DNA of 64,000 nucleotides from Neurospora crassa OR74A (Eukaryota; Ascomycota; Sordariomycetes; Sordariales; Sordariaceae). The stretch lies in assembly GCF_000182925.2 (NCBI RefSeq), contig NC_026505.1:1550001-1614000 (forward strand), given 5' to 3'. The notes below the pieces were generated by a model that was not told where the DNA came from, searched no databases, and was given only the letters and a program-made list of their open reading frames with translations. Positions 33,385 through 43,461 of the stretch are shown here, in pieces; the stretch's first letter is position 1; each line of letters starts with the position of its first letter. The position numbers and the translations under genes were made by a program.

Positions 33385-35424
33385 TCAAAGACAAACTCTC
33401 GTCTCCCACTCCTTGATGAATTCCTGCAGTGACGGCAGATATCCAACGTGAGAAACATAGCCGTCAGGTCTCACCATGACATATCCCGCACGCCCATTGT
33501 CCAATCCAAGCACACCATGGACCCGACCACCTGGGTCCGTATATGTGGAAGCAACGGCGGCGCTCTTCCCTGTAGCTGTAGCTGTAGCTGTAGTTGTAGC
33601 TGTAGCTGTCTGCACCGGCTGCAGCTGACCATCGCCCGGGCGTTGTTGCCCCTGCTGCCCCGCGCTACTACCACGATCCTCCTCTGTAGCGTGGTAGTCG
33701 AAAATGCAGTGAACTGAGCACTCACTTTTGACCACCGCCAATACCCTCTCGCCTGCCAGTGTCAATCCCTCGACCGTCACCGCATCGCGACCTTCTGTTC
33801 CACCTATTCCGGAGAACAACAGCAAATGCCAAGACGCGCCTCGACAAAGTTGATGCAAGCTCGTTTCTTCGCTCTTTGCCAACAGGTCAGAAGCCGTTAT
33901 CCCGCCATGAGATCGCCGCCCTAGCTCGATTACCTTTCCATCCGGCAATCGATCACCGCTGCTCACCTTCTCCGGCCGCAATGATAAGGATGAGGATGAG
34001 GATGAGGATGAGGATGACCATAACCATGACGACCAAGACGTGTTCACCCCATCACCACCACCGACCACACAACTCTCCCCCGCACTTGCCAACCCCGAAT
34101 ACGTCGTCCCAAACCCCGAAATAAACCCATAAAACCTCTTCCTAATCCACTTCATCCCAACCAGCCACGGCATCACCCACGGCAGCACCGTATTCCTCAC
34201 TTTGAGGACCCACGAAGTCGCCGCTGCCGTGAAGCTAAAGATCCTATCCGTCCCCTGAAGCAGCGCCCTCCCCACGGGGTATCGCTCGGCGTGGTAGCTA
34301 TCCAGCAACGCCTCCCTTGCCTCCTCCGTCAGTGAGTCCCGGTACTTGAGCACCGTCCCCAGCTTCCAGCCCAGATTGATGGCGTCCTGGATCCCCACGT
34401 TCATGCCCTGTCCGCCGGCGGGACTGTGGATGTGCGCGGCGTCGCCGGCCACAAAGAGTCGGTCGGACCGGTACGAGTTGACGCCCCGGTGGTGTAAGCG
34501 GAAGCGGGCGAGCCAGATGGGGGAGTGGACGGTGCCGGAGCCGGGAGGGGCGATGGAGTCCACGAGGGATTGGAAGTGCGCGAGGGTGGGGGGTTCGTGG
34601 GTTTGTTCACCGTGTTGCCGCTGCTGCTGTTGTTGCTGTTGTTCAGCAGCAGGGACCACAGGGGACCCTGATCCTGATCCTGATGAGTCCTTGAGGACGG
34701 AGCGGCCACCTGATGCAATGAGGCGGATGAGACCTTCCTCGCCCTTGCTCTCGCTGTGGGATGATTGAATAGGGAAGAATGCCAGTAGGCCAGTGTCGCC
34801 GAAACAAATGGTGAAGCGGTCCCGCGCAACGCTGGAGTTGCGTAGGCGGGCGTCGCAGAGGATAAAGTCTTGTGGGTAGGCGTCCCCGTCAAAGCTAAGG
34901 TTCTGCGCTGAATGTCGGACCAAGCTGTGCGCGCCGTCACAACCGACGACGTACTTGGATCGAACCGTGGTCTGAGTGCCGTCGGGCTTTTCTAGAGTTG
35001 TGGTGACTCCGTTGGCGTCCTGGACGACGCTCGTAGCAGTATAAGCCCGCTCAACCGCCTTGCCATAGTCGGCCAGAGACTCATCCAGGAACTGCTCGGT
35101 TTCGGCTTGAGAGACCATCAGAGGCAAAGGATATCTCGTGTCCGTGATGTCAAGATCATCCAAATTCATTCTGGCTACCAGTTTTCGGTTGATGTTCAAC
35201 ACCCCGCCACGGGTGATAGTACCTCTAGAGATGAGCTGGCCAACAGTTCCATGGCGATCTAGAAGCTCCAGAGTACGGGGGTGAACGATTAAGGCTCTGC
35301 TTTTCTCTGATCGGGCTGGGCTCTTGTCGATGATACGGAATGATACGCCTTGCAGAGCCAGTTCAAGGGCTAGAGTAGTCCCTACTGGGCCAGCTCCGAC
35401 TATCAGGACGTCGCAGTGGTCCAT
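33385..35424 (-). CDS. FAD-binding monooxygenase, PheA/TfdB (phenol hydroxylase) type
   Basis: A group A flavoprotein hydroxylase, 679 aa in one exon, acting on aromatic or polyketide-like substrates that cannot be told from sequence. Motifs are the N-terminal dinucleotide fold DVLIVGAGPVGTTLALELAL (residues 5-24), the DG motif VGCDGAHSLVRHS (about 165) and the ribityl-binding GDAAHIHSPAGGQGMNVG (about 326). A C-terminal thioredoxin-like part ends in the common PDGYVSHVGYL. Low-complexity inserts interrupt the conserved core: a Gln run near residue 262, a Ser run near 475 encoded by a (GATGAG)n tract, and a Thr-Ala run near 615 encoded by a (CTGTAG)n hexamer array. These suggest in-frame microsatellite expansion. 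Confidence 0.9.
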   Translation of the reverse strand: MDHCDVLIVGAGPVGTTLALELALQGVSFRIIDKSPARSEKSRALIVHPRTLELLDRHGTVGQLISRGTITRGGVLNINRKLVARMNLDDLDITDTRYPLPLMVSQAETEQFLDESLADYGKAVERAYTATSVVQDANGVTTTLEKPDGTQTTVRSKYVVGCDGAHSLVRHSAQNLSFDGDAYPQDFILCDARLRNSSVARDRFTICFGDTGLLAFFPIQSSHSESKGEEGLIRLIASGGRSVLKDSSGSGSGSPVVPAAEQQQQQQQRQHGEQTHEPPTLAHFQSLVDSIAPPGSGTVHSPIWLARFRLHHRGVNSYRSDRLFVAGDAAHIHSPAGGQGMNVGIQDAINLGWKLGTVLKYRDSLTEEAREALLDSYHAERYPVGRALLQGTDRIFSFTAAATSWVLKVRNTVLPWVMPWLVGMKWIRKRFYGFISGFGTTYSGLASAGESCVVGGGDGVNTSWSSWLWSSSSSSSSSSLSLRPEKVSSGDRLPDGKVIELGRRSHGGITASDLLAKSEETSLHQLCRGASWHLLLFSGIGGTEGRDAVTVEGLTLAGERVLAVVKSECSVHCIFDYHATEEDRGSSAGQQGQQRPGDGQLQPVQTATATTTATATATGKSAAVASTYTDPGGRVHGVLGLDNGRAGYVMVRPDGYVSHVGYLPSLQEFIKEWETRVCL
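33570..33610. repeat. In-frame (CTGTAG)n hexanucleotide microsatellite in coding sequence
   Basis: About seven CTGTAG-type units lie within the FAD monooxygenase gene. Read from the minus strand they encode alternating Thr and Ala near the C-terminus. Unit changes keep frame. Confidence 0.85.
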
Positions 35425-37443
35425 TGGTGATTGTTGAAGTGAGGTGTTGTTTGCAATGGTTTTTTGGATGTGTATGAGATCAAAGACGATGATGATGTGA
35501 TGTTGTCAATGTCTGGAGCGGAGAAGCTCCCTCTACCACTCACCGTTGATATTCACGATGCGCTTTGACATTTTATATAGGAGGTCAAGTCCGTAATGTC
35601 CAGAATTGTAAAGTCATCATCCCCATCTGGCATCTGACTCCTCCGGACATGTTCGGAAAGAGAGTCTCTTCATCACTGGTGATAGTCGGTTTTTTGACTG
35701 TCAGCTGGACACATTTACTCCGAGTTACATCCTCAGCAGGAAAAATGTCGCATTTCACGTCGTCGCTACCGGTAATTAACAAAAGAGCATTGCACACTAT
35801 TGGATCGTAGTCATCATGGTCCTAGCAATCAATGGCTGAGTGCGGAAATCCCAGGAACTGGTCCGTTGTGTCCGACATTTTCCGCAACCAATTCGTAGAA
35901 AATAATGTACCACGCGAATCCTCGTATAGATGGCACTATTCACAGTATTCAGTTCTAAACCAATCACCGGAAATAAGCAAGTGACGAGATGGGAGGTTGG
36001 GGACGAGGGGAAGCAATGGAGCATTGAGATTTCCACCACTGGCAAAAGCGATAGTCCCCCAAAAGGCCCTTTGATATGCATGCCCTACTGGCAGAGAGCA
36101 GCAACATGCTCGAGGGAATGACAATTGAGGAGGCACGAGGTCGGACATCGGGGTGAACGGGGTCCGACGACAAGATGACAGCAGCGAGGTGACGCCGTCA
36201 AGGTACTCGGCCTGTGCAAGATGCCTGCCGGATGGGTGTTGTGCTGAGTTGCCGCCGGCTATCCGTCCAGACTTGCGTTTGCAATTAAACAGAGCTGACA
36301 GCTGACGGCTGTTCTACAGCTGCGACCTAGACCCCATTCTGAATTTCGCAGCTTGCACTCGTGCACAGACCAAGCCCAGGTACCTATTTAATATTCTCCT
36401 CCCACCCAAACTTTTACCTGGTTTTTTCTTCTTTTTTTCTTTAGCTCTCTTTGCCTTTTGGCTTAGATCAAGTGTAGTATCTGTTCTTTTCAGTTTAATC
36501 TCTGAAAGTACTCTACGGAGTACAATCGTGATTATTCTAATTTTTGTAACGCGGTCGGTTTTCCTCTAGGCTTGCCTATGATTACCTTCCACTGTGTCCC
36601 TGGTATTACACTGCCTCCAGGCGACGCGAACTACTACTACTTGTTTGTGCTCAACCTTTTCTTCATTGCAAACCTGGGCTGCGCGCTTGGGGTGTGAGGA
36701 AGATGAAGTTACCTAGTTTGTTTTGTTCGTGTCCAAGTTGTGAGGTGGGGGGGGGGGGGGGGGGGAATATCGGGGTTGTTCTGGGGTTCATGCGCGTGGG
36801 GCGGCCGCAGTGTCTGCAGTTGACATTCACGCACGCAATGCTAGATGAGGTGACTGTCAGTTAAACCATGCCGTTGGTCGCGACGGGCCGCAATGCCCTG
36901 TGACGCACCCTATTTTGAAACCAACTCGTAGTCAACGTTGGCGATGCGACAAGTGTTCTTTGTAGTGTATGTGTACAACGCACCTGGTAGCATCTTTTCC
37001 CCCCCTCCAGCTGAAATGACCGAGGCATGTTTTGCGATGGAGACGTCAAATTGATGGCCCCTACCATAGGCAGCTGAAGTGTGCAGGGAACAGCGGTCCA
37101 TGATGCCACTTCGTTCATCCAAACCTCTCACTCTGAGAAAGCAGGACAGAGCAAGCAAATCAGACGACGCAATTGTCAAAGTGTCCAACTGAACTTGCGC
37201 GTGGAGCCGTCATCACCACTTCTGAACCTCAACACCACCAATCCATCATAGCCTTGCGATCCACGACCAAACCTTCTTGCTCAGCTGGCATTGCTTCATT
37301 TTCATTGTTAGATATCTTGTGCATTATTGTTACCGTTCAGCCACATTCGCTTCCATTTGTCAGACCGCACCCGACCAATTTGAGAGCCAATACTGTACGA
37401 CAATCACATAGCCAGCCACACATAAACGTGACCGCATTTCATC
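35425..37443. other. Intergenic region with a 19-base G run
   Basis: About 2 kb between the start of the FAD monooxygenase (-) and the unknown gene (+). No gene recognised. There is a poly(G) run at 36747-36765 and pyrimidine-rich DNA at about 36395-36445. The right end probably holds the promoter and leader of the 37444 gene. Confidence 0.5.
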
Positions 37444-39168
37444 ATGGCAGGAGGGTTAATGAACTCGATACATGCCCCAAAGGCACATCAACCACCGCCA
37501 TCCTCATCGCCGCCGCCATCCCATTCTCACCGTGAGTCTCCCTTGCTCAGAAGCTACATCAATGCCCTCTATCGCATCTCAGCCCCATCTCCAGTGCTCT
37601 TAGCCTGGCACGTACGGTCTTCAGCATCTGGCCAGGACACGACGGACACATCGGCTGTCAGGGGAATAATGGATGACTGTTCTGGGCATGGACGGAAAAG
37701 GCACTATGATGGTCGTTGAAGCTGTTCCAGCCACGGAGCATGCATGTTTTCAGGGGTCGCAAATATGAACTGCACGGGGTTGATGGCATATGTGGTATCT
37801 CAGACATGACATCACATACCGCATCAACCAGGGGCCTTTGCTCTCTCATGCCACGTGCCTCATGGCATCCGTTTAGTGGTCTTTTACCGCAATGCTTGTC
37901 CAGTAGCTGACCTCTCTCCAGATTCCCATCATGATGAAGGCGACTCTTTCCACGATGGACCAGGTCCAAAGTCCAAGAAGCACCGGCCACCACGCAAAAA
38001 GCAGCTCATGAAATACATTCCCAAGTCCGATCCCGAACCTCAGCAACAGTCACCACCACTCCCCTCTCCACCAGTCCTGGCAGCAGCACCCGTGAATCCT
38101 CCGTCTCCACCAAGGACCCAAGCATCCCCTCAACTGCAACCGCAGGCCGGGGCTCAACGAAAACCATCTGTGGTCGCCTCCAGTCCTCCACCTCCCATCA
38201 CCACTACGTCCATCCCCATCAGGACCACCACCAGCAACACCTCCCCGACCCCCAAGTCCCCGGTCCGCGTTAGCCCCTCCGCCAAACACGAGCTGATCCG
38301 CTACACCAAGATCGTCCGCCGCCTCAAATGGAAGCTCCCCTTCCTGGCCTCCGGCTACGCCCTCGCGCTCAAGGGCCGCAACCCCAAGCATGGCGACGCC
38401 GTGATCAGCGGTGGCGTGCTCAACGAGGGGGAGATCATGTTCAAGCTTGATTTCTTCGAGTACTACATGCTCATCGAGCGCGCGCTGGTTCATTTGCTGG
38501 GGGTGTTTGGGATTACGGTTAGTGGGAACGGGATTCAGGGGGAGGGGTTGGCGGGGAGTCGGTTTAATCAGCACGGAGGAGGAGGGAGCCGGGAAGGCAG
38601 CCGTGGGGGAAGTCCTAAGGAGGGTTCACCTAATCGGGCTGCTGCTGCTGCAGGGGGGGCTGGGGCTGGGGCTGGGGGAGAGGGTGCTGCTGCTGCTGCT
38701 GCTGCTGCTGCTACTGATGCTGGAGGAAATGGGGGTGGAAAGTTTCAGCATCGGTATCACGCCCATGTTCTGGAAGCATTTGATTCCCCTGTTCACCCGC
38801 TGCATGATATCTTGGGCAAGGGCGAAGTGCGCAAGCAACTGCAGCGGGCAAAAGACTTGCGGAACCGATGGAAGACGGCCGACTCGGAGGCCGAGGAGAA
38901 GGAGCGGGTCAAGTTGACGGCCCCGTTGGAGAGTTATGACGTGGAAAAGATGCTCGAAACAATCTTCCAAGGGTTCGATGCGGCGTTCTTGATCGCCGAG
39001 TGGCATGTTCGGGACAAGGAGGGTGGTTTGGAGAAGGGTGCGCAGTCGTCGCTGAACTGGGCGGATGATGATGATGAGGATGGTGATGCGACCATGATGG
39101 ACTGGGCGGCGCAGGAAGCGGATCAGTGGGAGTTCATGGTGGATGCTATGGATTGGGAAGCTGTCTGA
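37444..39168 (+). CDS. Unrecognised fungal protein with proline-rich N-terminus and Ala/Gly tract
   Basis: I do not recognise this family. Two exons, 37444-37531 and 37922-39168, joined by a GTGAGT...CCAG intron, give 444 aa. Start MAGGLMNSIHAPK is chosen because the spliced frame is continuous (SHSH/HSHHDEG). Residues about 60-165 are Pro/Ser/Thr-rich with basic KSKKHRPPRKKQL. An apparently folded block follows (KHELIRYTKIVRRLKWKLPF, ALALKGRNPKHGDAVISG, FKLDFFEYYMLIERALVHLL). A Gly/Ala run encoded by GCT repeats (38635-38715) interrupts it, then HRYHAHVLEAFDSPVHPLHD and an Asp-rich, Trp-containing C-terminus. A nuclear regulatory role would suit the basic/acidic layout but is speculation. 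Confidence 0.65.
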
Positions 39169-39757
39169 GCAAACCTTTGCCCTTGATGACCTTTCACGGT
39201 TGTATTATGATGTGGTGATGGGAGCTAACGGGCAATATAGGACTACTAAGCTTTTTTGTATTAGTTTGGAAATATGACTAGCAATATCATATAACATTCA
39301 AGCAGGGCCGGATCTCGGTCTTGATAATGGTGATAGCTTTACCATCTTCCAACGAAGGAGCAGAAGACGCCTAGGCGCTTGAAATCCGCCAACAACTTTT
39401 TTTGCTATGAGTCGTTTGTTTGAATGCATCCCTGCACCCAAAATTCGAGCTTGAAATCTTACTACCTACGCATGGCAGTGGGCAACAAATGAGATGCCTC
39501 GCAGCGCGCTTATTGACTGCTATAAACCCTGTACTCCCCTCCTCGACCAGAAATCCTTCCGTTGTCGTCAACTTCCCTCGAACAACAACACCTACTCCGT
39601 CAAAGTTCTCACCACCTCAAAGCCTCCAATTTCTCAGCTTGTTGTTGTTCCCAACCATATGCCTTGCGATTAATATTCGACATCTCATCGAATATACTTA
39701 CACATGGCACCACCGCCTATGCCCATGCCCTATTAAATCAAAAGAAGAAAAATCAAC
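39169..39757. other. Intergenic; 3' flank and HET gene promoter/leader
   Basis: No gene recognised. An open frame from 39420 runs out of phase into the HET gene start and is probably leader sequence. Confidence 0.5.
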
Positions 39758-41983
39758 ATGGCAACAATCGAAGAAGGTCAATTTAGCTATAACTCGGTGC
39801 CTCTTCCAGACGCCAGCACACACGTCCGTCTACTGGAGATTTGCCCGGCCTCTGATAATGAAGATGGGCTCTACTGCAAGTTATACGCCGCGCCCATTGC
39901 AGACTTGCCAAGCTACAGCGCTGTATCATATGCATGGGGCGATAACACCAAAACCCACAGCATCTGGATTGTGAACTACGACCGGGCACCAACATCGACG
40001 GAGGAAGGCTTGGACAAAGAGAATGGCCACACATGTCTTCTTCCCATCACATCTTCACTGGATACCTGTCTGCGTCAATTCCGTACGTACAAGGAACTCC
40101 GCTTGACGCCTCTTTGGATCGACCAAGTCTGTATCAATCAAGACGATGACGAAGAAAAGTCGTGTCAGATTCAGCTTATGAAGCAGATCTACTCATCTGC
40201 AAAGGAGGTGTACGTTTGGCTCGGCCTGGATGCTGATGGCTCTGACGAGGTGTTCCAAGCCTTCCGCCAGGTTGGCGAGTGCATGTGGGACTCTGACCTT
40301 TTCGGCAAGTACCGGGCTACAAAATGGTTTCCTGCCCCTCGCGCCATCTTTTATAACAGAATAGACACCCCTGAGGTCCAGGAATTGCTTCAGAAAGTCG
40401 TACCGATAGTTGTCCCACTGTTGCGGGAGAAGAAGTTCCTGGCTTGGTACAAGAGGAACTGGTTTTCACGGATATGGACCATCCAAGAGTTTTGTCTCAA
40501 TCAGTACACCTTCTTTGTGTGTGGTGACAGAGCGGTCCTTGATGAGGTTGTGCTCCTGGTATGGGAAGTATTCCTCATTCTTCCCGACTTCCACCACGAC
40601 ACAAGATTCCGGAACGCCTTCAAAGACCATCCCGAGATCCTTTCGTTAGTGGATTCGGTACCAGCAACCCTACTCCCACCCCCGATGCAGCATCTGTTTG
40701 AAACAAAAGGGTCGTTGAAGCGTGGGAAATGCACCTCCTTACGAGAACTACTCGTACAGGTGTCAACGCGGCTTGATCTCGGCGACCACCGCGTCGATAT
40801 TCTCTCTTCAAAATATCGGGACAGAGTTTATGGGCTGCTTGGTCTAGCGGCCGATGCCGAAGAGCTTGACATTCGGCCGGATTACAGCAAGTCCACCACC
40901 ACCGCCGAGGTACTCACACAGACAGCGCGGAGTATCATCAAGACGGAAGGCACCGTTTCCATTCTCCGTTTTTCACAATTTCCAAAACACAACGTCGAGG
41001 ATCCTGACGAAGTCGGCTACTGCCTACCCGAGCAACTTCCGTCATGGGTCCCAGACTGGGCGAACGGAACACAATACAGCTACCAGTTCCTCGACAACGT
41101 ATTCTCAGCCTGTGGCAGATTTTCATCAACAGCCGACCTCATCCCCACCTCCTCTCCGTCCATTCTCGGCCTCTGGGGCCTGGTAGTCGACAAGATCGAG
41201 GCCGTGGGCTTGCCATGGCGTGCAGACTGGGGTCTGAAAGCCTACCACCGCTACATCCTCCAGTACTTTGCCATTGTCAAAGACATGAAGCGTCGCTCAG
41301 CAGAAAAGAATTCTTTTTCTAGCGACGATGATGACGACATATTATACCCCAGCCCCTCAAGACGCAATCAAGCATTATGGCGCCTGGCACTCGGCGACTG
41401 CTACGTGAACGGCCCGCAAAAACGAGGAAGGGCAACGGCCGATGACGTTGTCCCAGTTTTTATGAAGTTAATCGACCACTGCAACTTTTGCTGTTCCGTG
41501 GACGAGAAACTACAACAGCAGCAGCAGCAAAGCAAAACCGGTAGCGGCAACAACAACAACAACAACAACAACAACGACAATAACAACAACGTCGTACCAT
41601 CACCCCCCGAACTCGACCAGGAAACCCTCGATTTCATGGTCGATCGCTGGGACGAGCTCCAGTCCAAAGGATCATACCTGAATAACATGATGCACATGGA
41701 CGGAAAACGTCCGTATCTCACTGCTCAGAAGGGGTACCTGGGCATGGCGCCCAAGCACGCGCAGCCCGGTGATGTGGTGGTCCTGCTGTGTGGGGATACC
41801 ATACCGTATGTGCTCAGACCAACAGGACATGAAGAGGACGGCGGCGACGACGACGATCATAACAGTACATCTAGTAGTAGTAACACGTACACTTTTGTGG
41901 GCGAGGCTTATTGTGATGGGATCATGGATGGGGAGTTGGAGGGCAGGTTGGAGAGGGAGAGGCACGAGTTTTTCCTTGTATGA
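39758..41983 (+). CDS. HET-domain (heterokaryon incompatibility) protein 1
   Basis: HET domains (PF06985) are TIR-like modules that trigger programmed cell death after fusion of genetically different hyphae. Single exon, 741 aa. The domain is clear: LPSYSAVSYAWGD (residues 50-62), then LTPLWIDQVCINQDDDEEK (116-134) and QIQLMKQIYSSAKEVYVWLG (137-156). The remainder includes YRDRVYGLLGLA and DYSKST, both common in this subfamily, and the C-terminal KGYLGMAP...GDVVVLLCGDTIPYVLR motif found in many fungal HET proteins. Near residues 586-610 lies a Gln run followed by an Asn run encoded by CAG/CAA and AAC microsatellites. No partner such as a NACHT, Patatin or Goodbye domain is fused. A 5S rRNA gene starts 88 bases after the stop. 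Confidence 0.95.
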   Translation: MATIEEGQFSYNSVPLPDASTHVRLLEICPASDNEDGLYCKLYAAPIADLPSYSAVSYAWGDNTKTHSIWIVNYDRAPTSTEEGLDKENGHTCLLPITSSLDTCLRQFRTYKELRLTPLWIDQVCINQDDDEEKSCQIQLMKQIYSSAKEVYVWLGLDADGSDEVFQAFRQVGECMWDSDLFGKYRATKWFPAPRAIFYNRIDTPEVQELLQKVVPIVVPLLREKKFLAWYKRNWFSRIWTIQEFCLNQYTFFVCGDRAVLDEVVLLVWEVFLILPDFHHDTRFRNAFKDHPEILSLVDSVPATLLPPPMQHLFETKGSLKRGKCTSLRELLVQVSTRLDLGDHRVDILSSKYRDRVYGLLGLAADAEELDIRPDYSKSTTTAEVLTQTARSIIKTEGTVSILRFSQFPKHNVEDPDEVGYCLPEQLPSWVPDWANGTQYSYQFLDNVFSACGRFSSTADLIPTSSPSILGLWGLVVDKIEAVGLPWRADWGLKAYHRYILQYFAIVKDMKRRSAEKNSFSSDDDDDILYPSPSRRNQALWRLALGDCYVNGPQKRGRATADDVVPVFMKLIDHCNFCCSVDEKLQQQQQQSKTGSGNNNNNNNNNDNNNNVVPSPPELDQETLDFMVDRWDELQSKGSYLNNMMHMDGKRPYLTAQKGYLGMAPKHAQPGDVVVLLCGDTIPYVLRPTGHEEDGGDDDDHNSTSSSSNTYTFVGEAYCDGIMDGELEGRLERERHEFFLV

Positions 41984-42040
41984 GTCGGTAGGTCGCGGCC
42001 GGTACATTTCTCTAGAGGTAGGAATGCACCCGAATCAAGG

Positions 42041-42046
42041 TTATAG
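42041..42046 (+). promoter_or_regulatory. TATA-like element at -31 of 5S copy 2
   Basis: TTATAG at -31 to -26 before the 5S start at 42072, equivalent to the element of copy 1. Confidence 0.7.
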
Positions 42047-42071
42047 GCAAGATGAAATCCCCTCAATAAAC

Positions 42072-42190
42072 ACATACGACCATACCCACTGGAAAACTCG
42101 GGATCCCGTCCGCTCTCCCATAGATAAGCCAGTGAGGGCCAGACTAGTAGTTGGGTCGGTGACGACCAGCGAATCCCTGGTGTTGTATGT
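42072..42190 (+). rRNA. 5S ribosomal RNA gene (copy 2)
   Basis: 119 bases, identical throughout to copy 1: ACATACGACCATACCC at the 5' end, GGTGTTGTATGT at the 3' end, the internal control block near GTAGTTGGGTCGGTGACG, and an immediate T-run (8 T counting the last base of the gene) as Pol III terminator. It sits in the 3' flank of the HET gene in the same orientation, so read-through Pol II transcripts of that gene would include it. Confidence 0.96.
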
Positions 42191-42602
42191 TTTTTTTCTT
42201 TTCTTTTTTTTTTCTCCCTCTCTATTCTCATCTTTATCCTGTTCACTTTCACTTTGAATCACGTTCTTCTTTTGGTTCTTTCTTCTCTCTCGGATCTTGT
42301 ATCCCACCTCAGGCAGTAGTCGAGCTTCCACTTACATATACAAAACGGATCAGTCAGCGTTGAAATGCTTCGTCGCTCACATCCTTTCAGTCCTTCACTG
42401 TTTGATTAGGACATATGTCAGATCTCCCAGTAAATTGTTTGAAAATTTAGGACATTACTCATTGACGAATCGAACCCCAAGACGTACGTCTCCCCTTTAT
42501 TTTGGACAACAGCATGAAGTGTAGCGACACATCAAACGGACCGCTCACCTATTGTACATCCGCTCTCACCACCCACATCCTTCAAACCCCAAACATCTCC
42601 TC
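42191..42602. other. Intergenic between 5S copy 2 and the mitochondrial-type gene
   Basis: Pyrimidine-rich at its left end; no gene recognised. Confidence 0.55.
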
Positions 42603-43461
42603 TCAAGCTTTCTGCTTCTCTTTCGCCTCCTCCTCCTTGAACCTCGCAACCAACCTCTCCATCAAAAACGGACTTAGTCCCAAGCTGTAACCAATCCCAA
42701 CAGTTAGCAACCACGTCAACCCACCTCACCTCACCTCACCAAAGTAAAAATACTCACATGCCCTGATTCGTAACAACCCGATAAGTCCCACTCCCCTGGA
42801 ACGTCCCCTCGATCATCTTTCCCTGCCCATCCACCTCCACGCTCCCAAAGATATCCTCGGGCCACGCAATCCTTCCGAAATCCACTGGCGTCCTCTCATC
42901 ACTCAAGTGCACCCATCCTCCCCTGCCCGCGCCTCCCGCGCCTCCCTCCGCTGACGCCCCGCCGGCGCCCGTGTCGCTGCCCTTTTTGCCTACCTTTCTC
43001 GAGCCAGGACGAGGAAGGAAGGAGAAACCGGCTGGGGAAGCAAAGGCTTGGGCTTGTGATTGAAGACCGGGGTCGGAGTAGGCGTGTTCGGCGAGGACGG
43101 AGTTGAGGATGGAAAGAAAGTGGGGGTTGGTGGTGAAGGACTGGGGAGTTGGGGGTAGGGCGGTGGTGGTGCCGATGGAGAGGGTGGGTGGGGGAGGGGT
43201 CGTGGGGAGGAGGGAGAGGATGTAGCTTTTTGGGTCGTTTGGGTGGGGAAAGACTTTCTGTGGTGATGGGTGTTAGTATGGTGTTTGAGTTGTTGTGTGG
43301 TGATGTGGTGAGGATGGGGGTTGTGGTGTAAGTGCGGGTGGGGTTGTTGGTGGAGAGGTGGATGGATGACTTGCAATGTTTGGGTTGGACGGCAAGGTCG
43401 TGAATGACCTGACTGCGCTTCGTAGCGTAGGAACTACACGAAATCTTGTAGTAAGCATCAT
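42603..43461 (-). CDS. Unrecognised fungal protein, probably mitochondrial
   Basis: Three minus-strand exons, 43461-43375, 43257-42758 and 42684-42603, give 222 aa in one frame. I know of no function. The N-terminus MMLTTRFRVVPTLRSAVRSF is rich in Arg, Ser and Leu without acidic residues, a typical mitochondrial targeting presequence. The mature part has KVFPHPNDPKSYILSLLPT, then LSIGTTTALPPTPQSF, GWVHLSDERTPVDFGRIAWP, EDIFGSVEVDG and TYRVVTNQG, and ends in a charged helix (LVARFKEEEAKEKQKA). This pattern seems familiar from uncharacterised ascomycete proteins. Intron 1 uses a GC donor (ATT/GCAAGT); no nearby GT donor keeps frame. No continuous open frame covers the gene. It is divergent from DPB2. 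Confidence 0.68.

Noticed and set aside
28709-35424. A full secondary-metabolite gene cluster
   Set aside because: No polyketide synthase, NRPS, terpene synthase or cluster regulator is present; only three redox enzymes, so I list it as a possibility and not as a cluster.
42990-43376. 128-codon Pro/His/Ser-rich minus-strand frame
   Set aside because: It is a wrong-frame reading of the first intron and second exon of the mitochondrial-type gene; the spliced frame gives non-repetitive protein.
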